Assembly: GCF_001078375.1 (NCBI RefSeq)
Contig: NZ_BBXI01000009.1
Location: 248,001-312,000, forward strand
Direction: 5' to 3'
Source: Veillonella tobetsuensis
GTDB lineage: Bacteria; Bacillota; Negativicutes; Veillonellales; Veillonellaceae
Length of the DNA stretch: 64,000 nucleotides
Below, piece by piece: positions 8,106 through 16,707 of the stretch. The position numbers and the translations under genes are program-made. The notes beneath the pieces were generated by a model. It saw only the letters and a list, made by a program, of their open reading frames with translations. It ran no database searches and had not been told where the DNA came from. The first letter of the stretch is position 1. Each line of letters opens with the position of its first letter.

Positions 8106-8564
8106 ATGAAAAGAGAGGCCGTAGAGGAATTCGTATCCTCTGTAGTAGAAGGCATTATAGCCGGTACAAATCTGGAATTAGTCGATGTCGACTATGTTCG
8201 AGAACGCGATTGGTATTTACGCGTATATCTCGACAAGCCAGGTGGTGTTGATTTGGATGACTGTCAAATGGTCAGTGAAAAATTGAGTGCTATCCTCGAT
8301 GAGAAAGACCCTATTGCAGAAAATTATTTGCTTGAGGTATCTTCTCCAGGTCTTGATCGGGTCTTGAAAAAAGATAAAGATTTCATTCGCTATAATGGCC
8401 GTGATGTAGACATTCAATTGTTTAAACAAATCAATGGTAATAAACAATATACCGGTGTTTTACAAGGCTTTACTGATACAACGATAGAATTTTCTATCAA
8501 TGGTGAAAGCGTAATCTTTGAACGCACAGCCATTGCACAAATTCGATTACATCTTGATTTTTAA
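8106..8564 (+). CDS. rimP: ribosome maturation factor RimP
   Basis: RimP assists maturation of the 30S subunit. The 152-residue protein has the family's N-terminal alpha/beta domain (VEGIIAGTNLELVDVDYVRE, DLDDCQMVSEKLS, YLLEVSSPGLDRVL) and a C-terminal SH3-like barrel. Start chosen at 8106, eight bases after GGAGG (8093-8097); the ATG at 8100 is too close to that site. It is the first gene of a long operon whose order rimP-nusA-rnpM-rplGA-infB-rbfA is standard in Firmicutes. Confidence 0.95.
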   Translation: MKREAVEEFVSSVVEGIIAGTNLELVDVDYVRERDWYLRVYLDKPGGVDLDDCQMVSEKLSAILDEKDPIAENYLLEVSSPGLDRVLKKDKDFIRYNGRDVDIQLFKQINGNKQYTGVLQGFTDTTIEFSINGESVIFERTAIAQIRLHLDF

Positions 8565-8581
8565 TACATGGAGGCATACGA

Positions 8582-9667
8582 GTGAGTCAAGAATTAATTC
8601 AAGCAGTTATGGTGCTGACGAAGCAAAAAGGTTTTGCACCTGAGGTTATTTTTGAATCCTTAGAAGCTGCGTTATTACAAGCATATCGTAAGGAACCACA
8701 TTCTAACCCAGATGCATATGTGGAATTGAATCGTGAAACTGGTGCCTATAAGGTAATGGCGAAAAAACAAGTTGTAGAAACTGTTGAATTCCCAGAAACA
8801 GAAATCAGCCTATTAGATGCTCGTAAAAAAGATAAACGCTATGAGATTGGCGATATTGTAGAGGCAGATGTAACACCTGCTAACTTTGGTCGCAGTGCTG
8901 CTCATACAGCAAAACAAATGTTGATTCAACGTTTAAAAGAAGCTGAACGCAGTGTCGTATACGAAGAATATTATAGCCGTGAAGGTGATATCATTACGGG
9001 TGTTATAACACGCGTTGAAGGTAAAAACGTATATATCAATTTAGGTAAAACAGAAGCTATTTTACCTCCAACTGAGCAAATTGCTACAGAAACATATCAT
9101 GAAGGGGACCGCATTAAATGCTATATTGTAGAGGTTAAGAAAACTACGAAGGGACCTCAAATCATGATTTCTCGTACTCATCCAGGCCTATTAAAACGCT
9201 TGTTTGAATTAGAGGTACCAGAAATTTATGAAGGTGTTGTAGAGCTTAAATCCGTAGCACGTGAACCGGGTATGCGTTCTAAAATCGCCGTATATAGCCG
9301 CGATGAATCTATCGATCCAGTAGGTGCTTGCGTAGGTCCAAAAGGTCAACGCGTTCAACACATTGTAGATGAATTACACGATGAAAAAATCGACATTGTA
9401 AAATGGGATGAAGATCCTGCTATTTACATTGCTAATTCCTTGAGTCCTGCAAAGGTTATTTCCGTAGATGTAAGCGAAGAAGAAAAAGCTTCTTACGTTG
9501 TAGTACCAGATTATCAATTGTCCTTGGCTATTGGTAAAGCAGGTCAAAATGCTCGTTTAGCAGCTAAATTGACAAACTGGAAAATCGACATTAAGAGTGA
9601 AACACAAGCTGCAGAGAATCCTTTCACAGGTTTTACTAGTACAGAAGCAGCGGAAAGCGAAGACTAA
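8582..9667 (+). CDS. nusA: transcription termination/antitermination protein NusA
   Basis: The 361-residue protein comprises the RNA polymerase-binding N-terminal domain (about 1-130), an S1 domain (EGDIITGVITRVEGKNVYIN, about 135-200) and two KH domains (VGACVGPKGQRVQHIVDEL and LAIGKAGQNARLAAKLT). It lacks the acidic C-terminal repeats of E. coli NusA, as is normal in Firmicutes. It binds elongating polymerase and influences pausing. Start is GTG 8582 with GGAGG seven bases upstream. The stop TAA overlaps the ATG of the next gene by one base. Confidence 0.95.
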   Translation: MSQELIQAVMVLTKQKGFAPEVIFESLEAALLQAYRKEPHSNPDAYVELNRETGAYKVMAKKQVVETVEFPETEISLLDARKKDKRYEIGDIVEADVTPANFGRSAAHTAKQMLIQRLKEAERSVVYEEYYSREGDIITGVITRVEGKNVYINLGKTEAILPPTEQIATETYHEGDRIKCYIVEVKKTTKGPQIMISRTHPGLLKRLFELEVPEIYEGVVELKSVAREPGMRSKIAVYSRDESIDPVGACVGPKGQRVQHIVDELHDEKIDIVKWDEDPAIYIANSLSPAKVISVDVSEEEKASYVVVPDYQLSLAIGKAGQNARLAAKLTNWKIDIKSETQAAENPFTGFTSTEAAESED

Positions 9668-9936
9668 TGAAAACCAAATCTCAACCTATGCGTACCTGTG
9701 TAGGCTGTGGTGAACCAAAGAGTAAACGTGAGTTGATGCGTGTTGCTCTAAGTTCAGAAGGGTCAATCAGTATCGACAGAACTGGTAAAGCCCCTGGACG
9801 TGGTGCTTATATCTGTGCATCTATGGATTGTTTTGAAGCTGCGTATAAAGGTAAAAAATTAGAACGCTCTTTAAAACATACCGTATCAAAGGATGTATAT
9901 GAGGCATTAAAACACGATTTGGAAAGAAATGAATAA
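9667..9936 (+). CDS. rnpM: RNase P modulator RnpM (YlxR family)
   Basis: An 89-residue basic protein with the YlxR signature PMRTCVGCGEPKSKREL and GRGAYIC near its middle. In Bacillus subtilis the family member binds RNase P RNA and modulates its activity; the same role is inferred here. It starts on the base where nusA ends, so translation is coupled. Position between nusA and the L7Ae-like gene is the conserved one. Confidence 0.9.
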   Translation: MKTKSQPMRTCVGCGEPKSKRELMRVALSSEGSISIDRTGKAPGRGAYICASMDCFEAAYKGKKLERSLKHTVSKDVYEALKHDLERNE

Positions 9937-9945
9937 TTTCAGCAT

Positions 9946-10251
9946 ATGAATGAAGATAAAGTTTTAAATCTCTTAGGCTTAGCACAGCGAGCTGGAAAAT
10001 TGAGCTCCGGAGATTTCATCGTAGAAAAAGCGATGAAGAATAAAACACCAAAGCTAGTTTTATTAGCTGGTGATTGTGCAGCCAATAATGAAAAGAAATA
10101 CATACAATTAGCAGAAGCTTATCATATCCCATTGCGTAAGGTCGGCAGTAAAGAGACATTAGGTACGGCTATTGGAAAAGAAGTACGTGTGGTGGTGGCC
10201 GTAGAGGATGATGGATTTGCGAAAGCGTTACTAAAAGAGATTGATCAGTAA
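9946..10251 (+). CDS. rplGA: L7Ae/YlxQ family RNA-binding ribosomal protein
   Basis: A 101-residue member of the L7Ae/L30e/YlxQ group, which binds kink-turn RNA. The segment LLGLAQRAGKLSSGDFIVEKA and the later LAGDCAANNEKKY match the family. Its exact target in bacteria is not settled. It lies between rnpM and infB, nine bases and 15 bases from its neighbours respectively, in the usual operon order. Confidence 0.9.
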   Translation: MNEDKVLNLLGLAQRAGKLSSGDFIVEKAMKNKTPKLVLLAGDCAANNEKKYIQLAEAYHIPLRKVGSKETLGTAIGKEVRVVVAVEDDGFAKALLKEIDQ

Positions 10252-10266
10252 GAAGGGGGTATGTAG

Positions 10267-12738
10267 ATGTCCAAAAAACGCGTACATGAAATCGCTAAGG
10301 AATTTGGCGTTGAAAGTAAACAGGTTATTTCTATTTTGCAACAACATAATTTTAATGTTACAAAAGCTGTTAATACGGTAGATGATGCAGGCTATAGTGT
10401 GGTGAAGAGCCAATTAGGAGGTAAGTCTAATGGGGCTGATAGAAAAGCGGCAGCTGCACCAGCTAATCCACGCAAACATGAAAAAGCAGTTGCACCTGTT
10501 AAATCTGTAAAAACAGATAAACCGGCAAAAGAACATAGCCATAAAAAAGAGGCTAAACATGATGATAAAAAGCATGAAGACAAGAAACCTCATGTTCGTC
10601 ATGTACAAATTAACGAGCCTACTAAAAAACAAAATAATGGTCCTAAACAAGATGGCCGTAACCATCAAAAACAAGACCGTCCAAATGGTCAACAACAAGG
10701 CCATAAAAATGATGCTCAACAAGGTCAAAAAAATGACAAACGCCAAGGTAATAATGGTAATGCAGAAGGTCGCAATAACAACCGTAATGGCCGTGTAGAC
10801 AATCGAAACAATAATGATGGCAACCAACAAAATGGCAATGACCGTCGTAACAAGAAAAATAAAAAAGGCAACAATCGCCCACAATCCTTATTATCTACTT
10901 CCATGCAAAAGAAGAAAAATAAGGTAAAACACCGCAATGAACAATATTTGCAACATAAAGCGGAAGAAGAACGTAAAGCACAAGAGGCAATCGCTACTGA
11001 AATCGAATTAAGCGGTCCTTTAACAGTAAAAGAATTAGCTGAAAAAATGGGTCGTGAAGTATCTGAAATCATCAAAAAATTGATGCTTTTAGGCGTTATG
11101 GCTAGCATCAACCAAGAGGTTGACGTTGATACAGCTACCATCGTAGCAGAGGAATTTGGTGTAACTGTAACTGAAGTAGAACCGGAAGAAGATCCTACTG
11201 ATATCATTGAAATTGAAGATGCACCAGAAACATTAAAACCTCGTCCACCAGTTGTAACTATCATGGGTCACGTTGACCATGGTAAAACATCCTTATTGGA
11301 CGTAATTCGCCAAACCAATGTAACAGCTGGCGAGGCAGGTGGTATTACTCAACATATCGGTGCGTACCAAGTTCGTTACAACGACAATAAAATTACATTC
11401 CTTGATACTCCTGGCCATGAAGCGTTTACAGCTATGCGTCTACGCGGTGCGAAATCCACTGATATCGCTGTTCTTGTAGTTGCTGCCGATGACGGTGTAA
11501 TGCCACAAACTATTGAGGCTATCAACCATGCTAAATCTGCAGATGTACCAATTATTGTTGCTATTAACAAAATGGATAAACCAGGTGCTAACCCAGATCA
11601 TGTTAAACAACAATTGTCTGAACATGGTTTATTGCCAGAAGAATGGGGCGGCGATGTCATCATGGTTCCTGTATCTGCTAAACAAAAACAAGGTATTGAC
11701 GACTTACTCGAAAATATCTTGCTCGTAGCAGAGGTTATGGAATTGAAAGCTAACCCTAACCGTAAAGCATACGGCGTAGTTATCGAGGCTCAACTTGATA
11801 AAGGTCGCGGTGCTGTATGTACAGTATTGGTACAAAAAGGTTCCCTTCGCGTAGGTGACACTGTACTTGCTGGTACTGCTTATGGTAAAGTACGTGCCAT
11901 GACAAATGAACGGGGCGAAAAGGTAAAAGTAGCTCGTCCTTCTATGCCAGTAGAAATCTTGGGCTTCTCAGAAGTTCCACAAGCTGGTGAAATTATCAAT
12001 GGTATGGATGATAACGAAGCACGTGCAATCGCAGAAAAACGTATTGCTAAACAACGCGTTCAAGAATTGCAAGCTACTCACAAGGTTACATTGGATGATA
12101 TCTTCAACCAAATTCAACAAGGTGAGTTAAAAGATCTTAATATCATCATCAAAGCTGACGTACAAGGTTCTGTAGAAGCATTGCGTCAATCCTTAGAAGG
12201 TATTAAGAACCCTGAAGTTCGTATTGTTATCGTTCATGCTGCAGTTGGTGCTATTAATGAATCCGATATTATGTTGGCTTCCGCATCTAATGCTATCGTA
12301 ATGGGCTTCAATGTACGTCCTGATGCTAATGTGCGCCGTGCTGCGGAAAATGAAAAGGTTGACCTTCGTACGTATCGCGTAATCTATGATGCTATCAACG
12401 ACGTTGAGTCTGCGATGCGTGGTATGTTGGCGCCTCAATTTAAAGAGGTTGTCGTTGGTCGTGCAGAGGTGCGTCAAGTTATCTCTACACCTAAGGCTAT
12501 CGTTGCTGGTTCTTATGTAACAGAAGGTCGTATTACTAATGACTCTGAAGTTCGTTTGATCCGTGATGGCATCGTAGTATTTGAAGGTAAAGTTGACTCC
12601 TTACGCCGTTTCAAAGACGAAGTGAAAGAGGTTAAAACATCCTTCGAATGTGGTATCTCCTTGGAAGGTTACCGCGACATCAAGGAAGGCGACATAATCG
12701 AAGCATACTTGATGGAAGAAATTGCACCTCAAATGTAG
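10267..12738 (+). CDS. infB: translation initiation factor IF-2
   Basis: The 823-residue GTPase places initiator tRNA on the 30S subunit. After the short IF2-N helix domain ([14 protein letters not shown]...) comes a long linker (about residues 50-225) very rich in N, K, Q, R and H and probably disordered. A second IF2-N domain (about 240-300) follows, then the G domain with GHVDHGKTS (G1), DTPGH (G3) and NKMDKP (G4), then domains II, III and the C-terminal fMet-tRNA domain. Length variation in this family lies mostly in such a linker. RBS AAGGGGG precedes the ATG. Confidence 0.97.
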   Translation: MSKKRVHEIAKEFGVESKQVISILQQHNFNVTKAVNTVDDAGYSVVKSQLGGKSNGADRKAAAAPANPRKHEKAVAPVKSVKTDKPAKEHSHKKEAKHDDKKHEDKKPHVRHVQINEPTKKQNNGPKQDGRNHQKQDRPNGQQQGHKNDAQQGQKNDKRQGNNGNAEGRNNNRNGRVDNRNNNDGNQQNGNDRRNKKNKKGNNRPQSLLSTSMQKKKNKVKHRNEQYLQHKAEEERKAQEAIATEIELSGPLTVKELAEKMGREVSEIIKKLMLLGVMASINQEVDVDTATIVAEEFGVTVTEVEPEEDPTDIIEIEDAPETLKPRPPVVTIMGHVDHGKTSLLDVIRQTNVTAGEAGGITQHIGAYQVRYNDNKITFLDTPGHEAFTAMRLRGAKSTDIAVLVVAADDGVMPQTIEAINHAKSADVPIIVAINKMDKPGANPDHVKQQLSEHGLLPEEWGGDVIMVPVSAKQKQGIDDLLENILLVAEVMELKANPNRKAYGVVIEAQLDKGRGAVCTVLVQKGSLRVGDTVLAGTAYGKVRAMTNERGEKVKVARPSMPVEILGFSEVPQAGEIINGMDDNEARAIAEKRIAKQRVQELQATHKVTLDDIFNQIQQGELKDLNIIIKADVQGSVEALRQSLEGIKNPEVRIVIVHAAVGAINESDIMLASASNAIVMGFNVRPDANVRRAAENEKVDLRTYRVIYDAINDVESAMRGMLAPQFKEVVVGRAEVRQVISTPKAIVAGSYVTEGRITNDSEVRLIRDGIVVFEGKVDSLRRFKDEVKEVKTSFECGISLEGYRDIKEGDIIEAYLMEEIAPQM

Positions 12739-12747
12739 GAGGTTACT

Positions 12748-13104
12748 ATGAGTGATGTTCGTGTAAGAAAATTACAAGAATTCATCAAACAAGAAGTAAG
12801 TCAAATGTTGATGCGTGGGTTGAAAGACCCTCGCATCGGCTTTACTACAGTTACCGATGTTCATGTAACAGGTGATTTACGTGAAGCTACGATTTATGTT
12901 TCCTTGTTTGGTTCCGATAAAGAGAAAGAAGATACACTTATCGCATTAAAACATGCAGCTGGTCATGTGCGTACCGAGCTTGGTAAGGTATTGAAATTAC
13001 GCCATATTCCAACGATTACCTTTGATAAAGATACATCCTTGGATTACAGCATGCATATCGAATCCCTTTTGAACGAAATCAAAAAGGATGAAGAAACAAA
13101 TTAA
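12748..13104 (+). CDS. rbfA: ribosome-binding factor A
   Basis: RbfA is a single KH-like domain protein that binds immature 30S subunits, needed especially in the cold. The 118-residue product has the family pattern VRVRKLQEFIKQEVSQML, LKDPRIGFTTVTDVHVT, and LRHIPTITFDKDTSLDY near the C terminus. It follows infB by nine bases with a good GGAGG site. Confidence 0.95.
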   Translation: MSDVRVRKLQEFIKQEVSQMLMRGLKDPRIGFTTVTDVHVTGDLREATIYVSLFGSDKEKEDTLIALKHAAGHVRTELGKVLKLRHIPTITFDKDTSLDYSMHIESLLNEIKKDEETN

Positions 13105-13121
13105 CAAAAAGGATACAGACT

Positions 13122-14066
13122 ATGAGTAAGATTACAATTAATCAATTACACATGGCTCTGTATGAAGCTAATTCTATAATGCTCACTGTCCACGTGCGAC
13201 CAGATGGAGATGCTATTGGCTCTATGGTGGCCTTCTATGAGGCGCTTATAGCACAAGGCAAAACGGTACATATGGTTGTGGATGATGTAATACCTGAAAG
13301 ATATTCTTTTTTATCCTATATTGATCAGATTAAGGATGTAGCATATTACGATGCTAACCCTGTATCTGTGGATATGCTCATGGTATTAGATGCTAGCACG
13401 TATGAACGGATTGGCCGCGTAGGTGCACTCTTTAGTGCACCTATTTTTAATATAGACCATCATATTTCTAATTCTGAATTTGCTGATTATCTATATTTAA
13501 AACCTGATTTTGCGGCTACTGGTGAAATCATTACGGATTTATGTGAACAATGGAATTGGCCTATTACAGAGTCTATGGCTAATGCCCTTTACATGGCAAT
13601 TGCTACCGACTGTGGTTTCTTTAAATTCAGTAATACCACTGCTAATACACTTAAAATGGCAAGTCTCTGTGTTGCTGCTGGTGCAAGACCTAATGTTATT
13701 TCTGAAACGATTGAGGCCGTCAGTGCAGCACGTCTTGAATTGACAAAACAGGTTATGCAAACCATTGCATTTTATAAAGATAATCGCGTTGCAACCATCG
13801 AATTATCTCCAGAGGTTATGGCTATTCTAGGTGATGATACGGATGGTTTTGTAGACATCATTCGCAATGTAGATACCGTAGATGTTGCTATTTTGTTGAA
13901 AGGTGAAAGTCCAAATCGCACTCGAATTAGCTTGCGCTCTAAAGGTACTGATGTGAATGCCATTGCCAACCATTTTGGTGGCGGCGGTCATATACGTGCC
14001 GCAGGATGTACCATAGATGCCTCCATTGATGAGGCTAAATCTCGTCTATTGGAGGTTATTAAATAA
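13122..14066 (+). CDS. nrnA: DHH/DHHA1 phosphoesterase, NrnA-type oligoribonuclease/pAp phosphatase
   Basis: A 314-residue DHH-family enzyme. Metal ligands are visible in HVRPDGDAIGSM (about residue 25), MVLDAS, NIDHHISN and the DHHA1 motif GGGGHIRAAGC near the C terminus. By family it degrades nano-RNAs and/or dephosphorylates 3'-phosphoadenosine 5'-phosphate. Location between rbfA and truB is the conserved NrnA position in Firmicutes. The stop codon overlaps the truB ATG (TAATG). Confidence 0.92.
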   Translation: MSKITINQLHMALYEANSIMLTVHVRPDGDAIGSMVAFYEALIAQGKTVHMVVDDVIPERYSFLSYIDQIKDVAYYDANPVSVDMLMVLDASTYERIGRVGALFSAPIFNIDHHISNSEFADYLYLKPDFAATGEIITDLCEQWNWPITESMANALYMAIATDCGFFKFSNTTANTLKMASLCVAAGARPNVISETIEAVSAARLELTKQVMQTIAFYKDNRVATIELSPEVMAILGDDTDGFVDIIRNVDTVDVAILLKGESPNRTRISLRSKGTDVNAIANHFGGGGHIRAAGCTIDASIDEAKSRLLEVIK

Positions 14067-15001
14067 TGGATGGCGTATTTCCGTTTTTGAAACCTCCTGG
14101 CATTACAAGTCATGATGCTGTCGGTATATGTCGTCGTATTTTAAAAGAAAAACGCATAGGTCATAGTGGTACATTAGATCCTATGGCTTATGGTGTATTA
14201 CCCATCTTTTTAGGAAAGGCCACACGTCTTATTGAATACACAGATGGTTTTGATAAGACCTATGTAGCAGAATGTAAGTTTGGCACTTTTACAGATACAG
14301 AAGATAGTACAGGACAAGCAGTATTACCGGATGACAATATGGATCTCGTAGAAGGGATTACCATATTAGATGATTCTACAGAGATTAATGAGTCCTTAAG
14401 GCCTCCAACTTGGAATGAGTTAACTGCGTTGTTAGCTTCATTTGTAGGCACACAAGAGCAACGTCCATCTAAATATTCGGCCATTAAAATCAATGGAGTT
14501 CGCGCCTATGAATATGCTCGTAAGGGTATTCCAGTGGAATTGCCGCTGCGAACTATTATAATTTCTAACATTGAGCTTGTAGCCTATGGTTTTCCGTATT
14601 TCACAATTCGCGTTACTTGTTCTAGTGGTACCTATATTCGTTCGCTGTTACGAGATATATGTATTCGATTAGGTATTCCTGGGACTATGACATCCTTAGC
14701 AAGAACTGCTGTTGGCCCATTTGATATTCAGTCGTCCTATATAGCAGAGGAATTAACTCTTCACGGTGAAAAAATTGTGTTCCCTACAGATCATGCGGTA
14801 TCGCATCTTTCAAAAGTGGACGTAGATAGTGTACAATTAAAGATGATGGTACAAGGTAAAGAATTACCAATCGTAGAGGCCTTTTCTCATACGGTCCCAT
14901 CTGAAAAGTATAGAGCCTATGGGCCTAATGGTTTTGTAGGCATTCTCAAAAGAACTAAGAATTCACTTAAGGTGGATAAAAATATTTTTATTGAAGGTTA
15001 A
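14066..15001 (+). CDS. truB: tRNA pseudouridine-55 synthase
   Basis: TruB makes pseudouridine 55 in the T arm of tRNAs. The 311-residue protein has the N-terminal motif FLKPPGITSHDAV, the catalytic-aspartate motif GHSGTLDPMAYGVLPIFLG, KYSAIKINGVRAYEYAR, and a C-terminal PUA-like region. Start overlaps the nrnA stop by one base; ribF follows three bases after the stop. Confidence 0.96.
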   Translation: MDGVFPFLKPPGITSHDAVGICRRILKEKRIGHSGTLDPMAYGVLPIFLGKATRLIEYTDGFDKTYVAECKFGTFTDTEDSTGQAVLPDDNMDLVEGITILDDSTEINESLRPPTWNELTALLASFVGTQEQRPSKYSAIKINGVRAYEYARKGIPVELPLRTIIISNIELVAYGFPYFTIRVTCSSGTYIRSLLRDICIRLGIPGTMTSLARTAVGPFDIQSSYIAEELTLHGEKIVFPTDHAVSHLSKVDVDSVQLKMMVQGKELPIVEAFSHTVPSEKYRAYGPNGFVGILKRTKNSLKVDKNIFIEG

Positions 15002-15003
15002 GT

Positions 15004-15933
15004 ATGAAACATTTACACTCGTTTGATGAATTACGTCAAATTAATCGTAAAATTGTATACGCATTAGGCACATTTGATGGTGTACACCGTGGTCATCAAC
15101 GGGTCATTGGCAATGCTATAGCAGAGGCCAAAGCACATGATGCCGTTACGGTACTCGTTACATTTAGCGCTCATCCTATGACGATATTACGCCCTGGAGA
15201 TGTTCCAAAGCGCGTTTTATCTGCTAATATTATGGATGAGATTCTCGAATCTCTACAGGTAGATTATATATTAAGACTTCCTATGAATTTAGACATATTT
15301 AATATGTCTCCTGATGATTTTTTATCTGCATTATGTCGTGATATTGATGTGGTAGGTATTGCAATTGGCACTAATTTTACATTTGGTGCCAAAGGTGCTG
15401 GTAATCCACAGTTAATGCGAGATAAATTGACAGATAAAGGTATTCACATCATAGTAGAACCATTATTATCTACTGAGGAAGGTCCTATCTGTAGTACCAA
15501 TATTCGTAAGGCTATTGAAGAAGGCCGCATGGAGCAAGCACATGCTTGGCTTGGTCGCCCTTATCAGTTTAGAGGTATCGTTATAAAAGGGGATCAACGA
15601 GGGCGTACATTGGGATTTCCAACGATTAACTTTTTATTGCCTAATGAGATGGCTATACCGCCTGATGGGGTATATGCTAATCGAGTTTGCATAGATGGTA
15701 TTTGGTATGATGGTGTTGGTAATGTGGGGGACAATCCAACTTTCACCAATCAATATCATCGATGTGAAGTACATGTATTTGATTTCGACCAAGATGTATA
15801 TGGTAAGGAAGTAACAGTACAGTTTATATCCTATATACGAGGTGAGATTAAATTTAATGCCTTGCAGGAATTGATTGATCAAATGAAGATTGACGAGGAA
15901 ACGGCAATTCAGATTTTACGTAATAACTCATAA
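15004..15933 (+). CDS. ribF: bifunctional riboflavin kinase/FAD synthetase
   Basis: Converts riboflavin to FMN and FMN to FAD. The N-terminal adenylyltransferase domain (about 1-180) has ALGTFDGVHRGHQRVI and the ISSTxIR-equivalent CSTNIRKAIEEG; the C-terminal kinase domain (about 180-309) has GDQRGRTLGFPTINF and DGVYANRV. Length 309 is typical. No FMN riboswitch precedes it; it is an internal operon gene three bases after truB. Confidence 0.96.
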   Translation: MKHLHSFDELRQINRKIVYALGTFDGVHRGHQRVIGNAIAEAKAHDAVTVLVTFSAHPMTILRPGDVPKRVLSANIMDEILESLQVDYILRLPMNLDIFNMSPDDFLSALCRDIDVVGIAIGTNFTFGAKGAGNPQLMRDKLTDKGIHIIVEPLLSTEEGPICSTNIRKAIEEGRMEQAHAWLGRPYQFRGIVIKGDQRGRTLGFPTINFLLPNEMAIPPDGVYANRVCIDGIWYDGVGNVGDNPTFTNQYHRCEVHVFDFDQDVYGKEVTVQFISYIRGEIKFNALQELIDQMKIDEETAIQILRNNS

Positions 15934-15942
15934 GGGGGAGCT

Positions 15943-16707
15943 ATGGATATTAAAGAAGCACGCAAACAAATTGATGGTATTGATGCACAGTTAGTAGAGT
16001 TATTTGAACAACGCTTATCTATTATTAAATTTATCGGTAAATTTAAGGATGAACATCATTTACCTCTTATTGACGAAGATCGGGATCAAGAGATTATTTC
16101 TAGCCTAAAAACTAATAGTAAAGATCCACGTATGTTGACATATATCGAATCTTATATGAAGGATGTTATTTCTATTAGCAATGAGTTCTTAAAAGAACAT
16201 ATGCATAAGCATATATTCCTTATCGGTATGCCTGGTGCAGGTAAAACTACGGTTGGTAAGGTCCTTGCGAAAGAATTAGGCCGTGATTTCTATGATCTTG
16301 ACCAAACTATTCAAGATAAAGTGGGGAAATCTGTACAGAATATTTTTATCTATGATGGTAAAGATGCATTTAGCGAATACGAGTATGAAACCATCAAAGA
16401 ATTAATTTATAATAAACCGTCTGTCATAGCTACTGGCGGTGGTACAGTTACGTCCGAAAAAATCGTAAACCTTATGAGAAATAATGGTCTTGTTGTATTT
16501 GTAAATCGCGATGTTAATCATATTCTCGATGATTTAGATTTAGAAATTCGACCACTTGTGAAAGAAAGCATTGAGTATATTTTCAATGTTTACGAGGAAC
16601 GTTATCCTCTATATGAACAAGTAGCCCATATTAAAATCGGTAATGAAGGCAGTATTACTGATGCTGTTCAAGAAATTATCGAAGCATTACCTAATACGGA
16701 GAAATAA
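15943..16707 (+). CDS. fusion: chorismate mutase (AroQ) - shikimate kinase
   Basis: Residues 1-85 form an AroQ-type chorismate mutase (ARKQIDGIDAQLVELFEQR, then LIDEDRDQEII), which makes prephenate. Residues 90-254 form a shikimate kinase-like domain: P-loop GMPGAGKTTVG, FYDLDQTI, ATGGGTV and the lid RPLV followed by YEERYPLYEQVA. The usual shikimate-binding F-R-x-x-E motif reads AFSEYE, so the conserved arginine is a serine. Two steps of one aromatic pathway, not consecutive, are thus joined. Whether the kinase half is fully active on shikimate is uncertain. It sits between ribF and recD2 in a long operon, GGGGG site upstream. Confidence 0.85.
   Translation: MDIKEARKQIDGIDAQLVELFEQRLSIIKFIGKFKDEHHLPLIDEDRDQEIISSLKTNSKDPRMLTYIESYMKDVISISNEFLKEHMHKHIFLIGMPGAGKTTVGKVLAKELGRDFYDLDQTIQDKVGKSVQNIFIYDGKDAFSEYEYETIKELIYNKPSVIATGGGTVTSEKIVNLMRNNGLVVFVNRDVNHILDDLDLEIRPLVKESIEYIFNVYEERYPLYEQVAHIKIGNEGSITDAVQEIIEALPNTEK

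Noticed and set aside
10414-10884. 156-residue minus-strand ORF opposite infB
   Set aside because: Its composition (runs of I, F, T and V) is the mirror of the N/K/Q-rich IF-2 linker; a shadow frame.
15004-15933. FMN riboswitch control of ribF
   Set aside because: ribF begins three bases after truB, leaving no room for a leader, and no RFN-element core is seen nearby.
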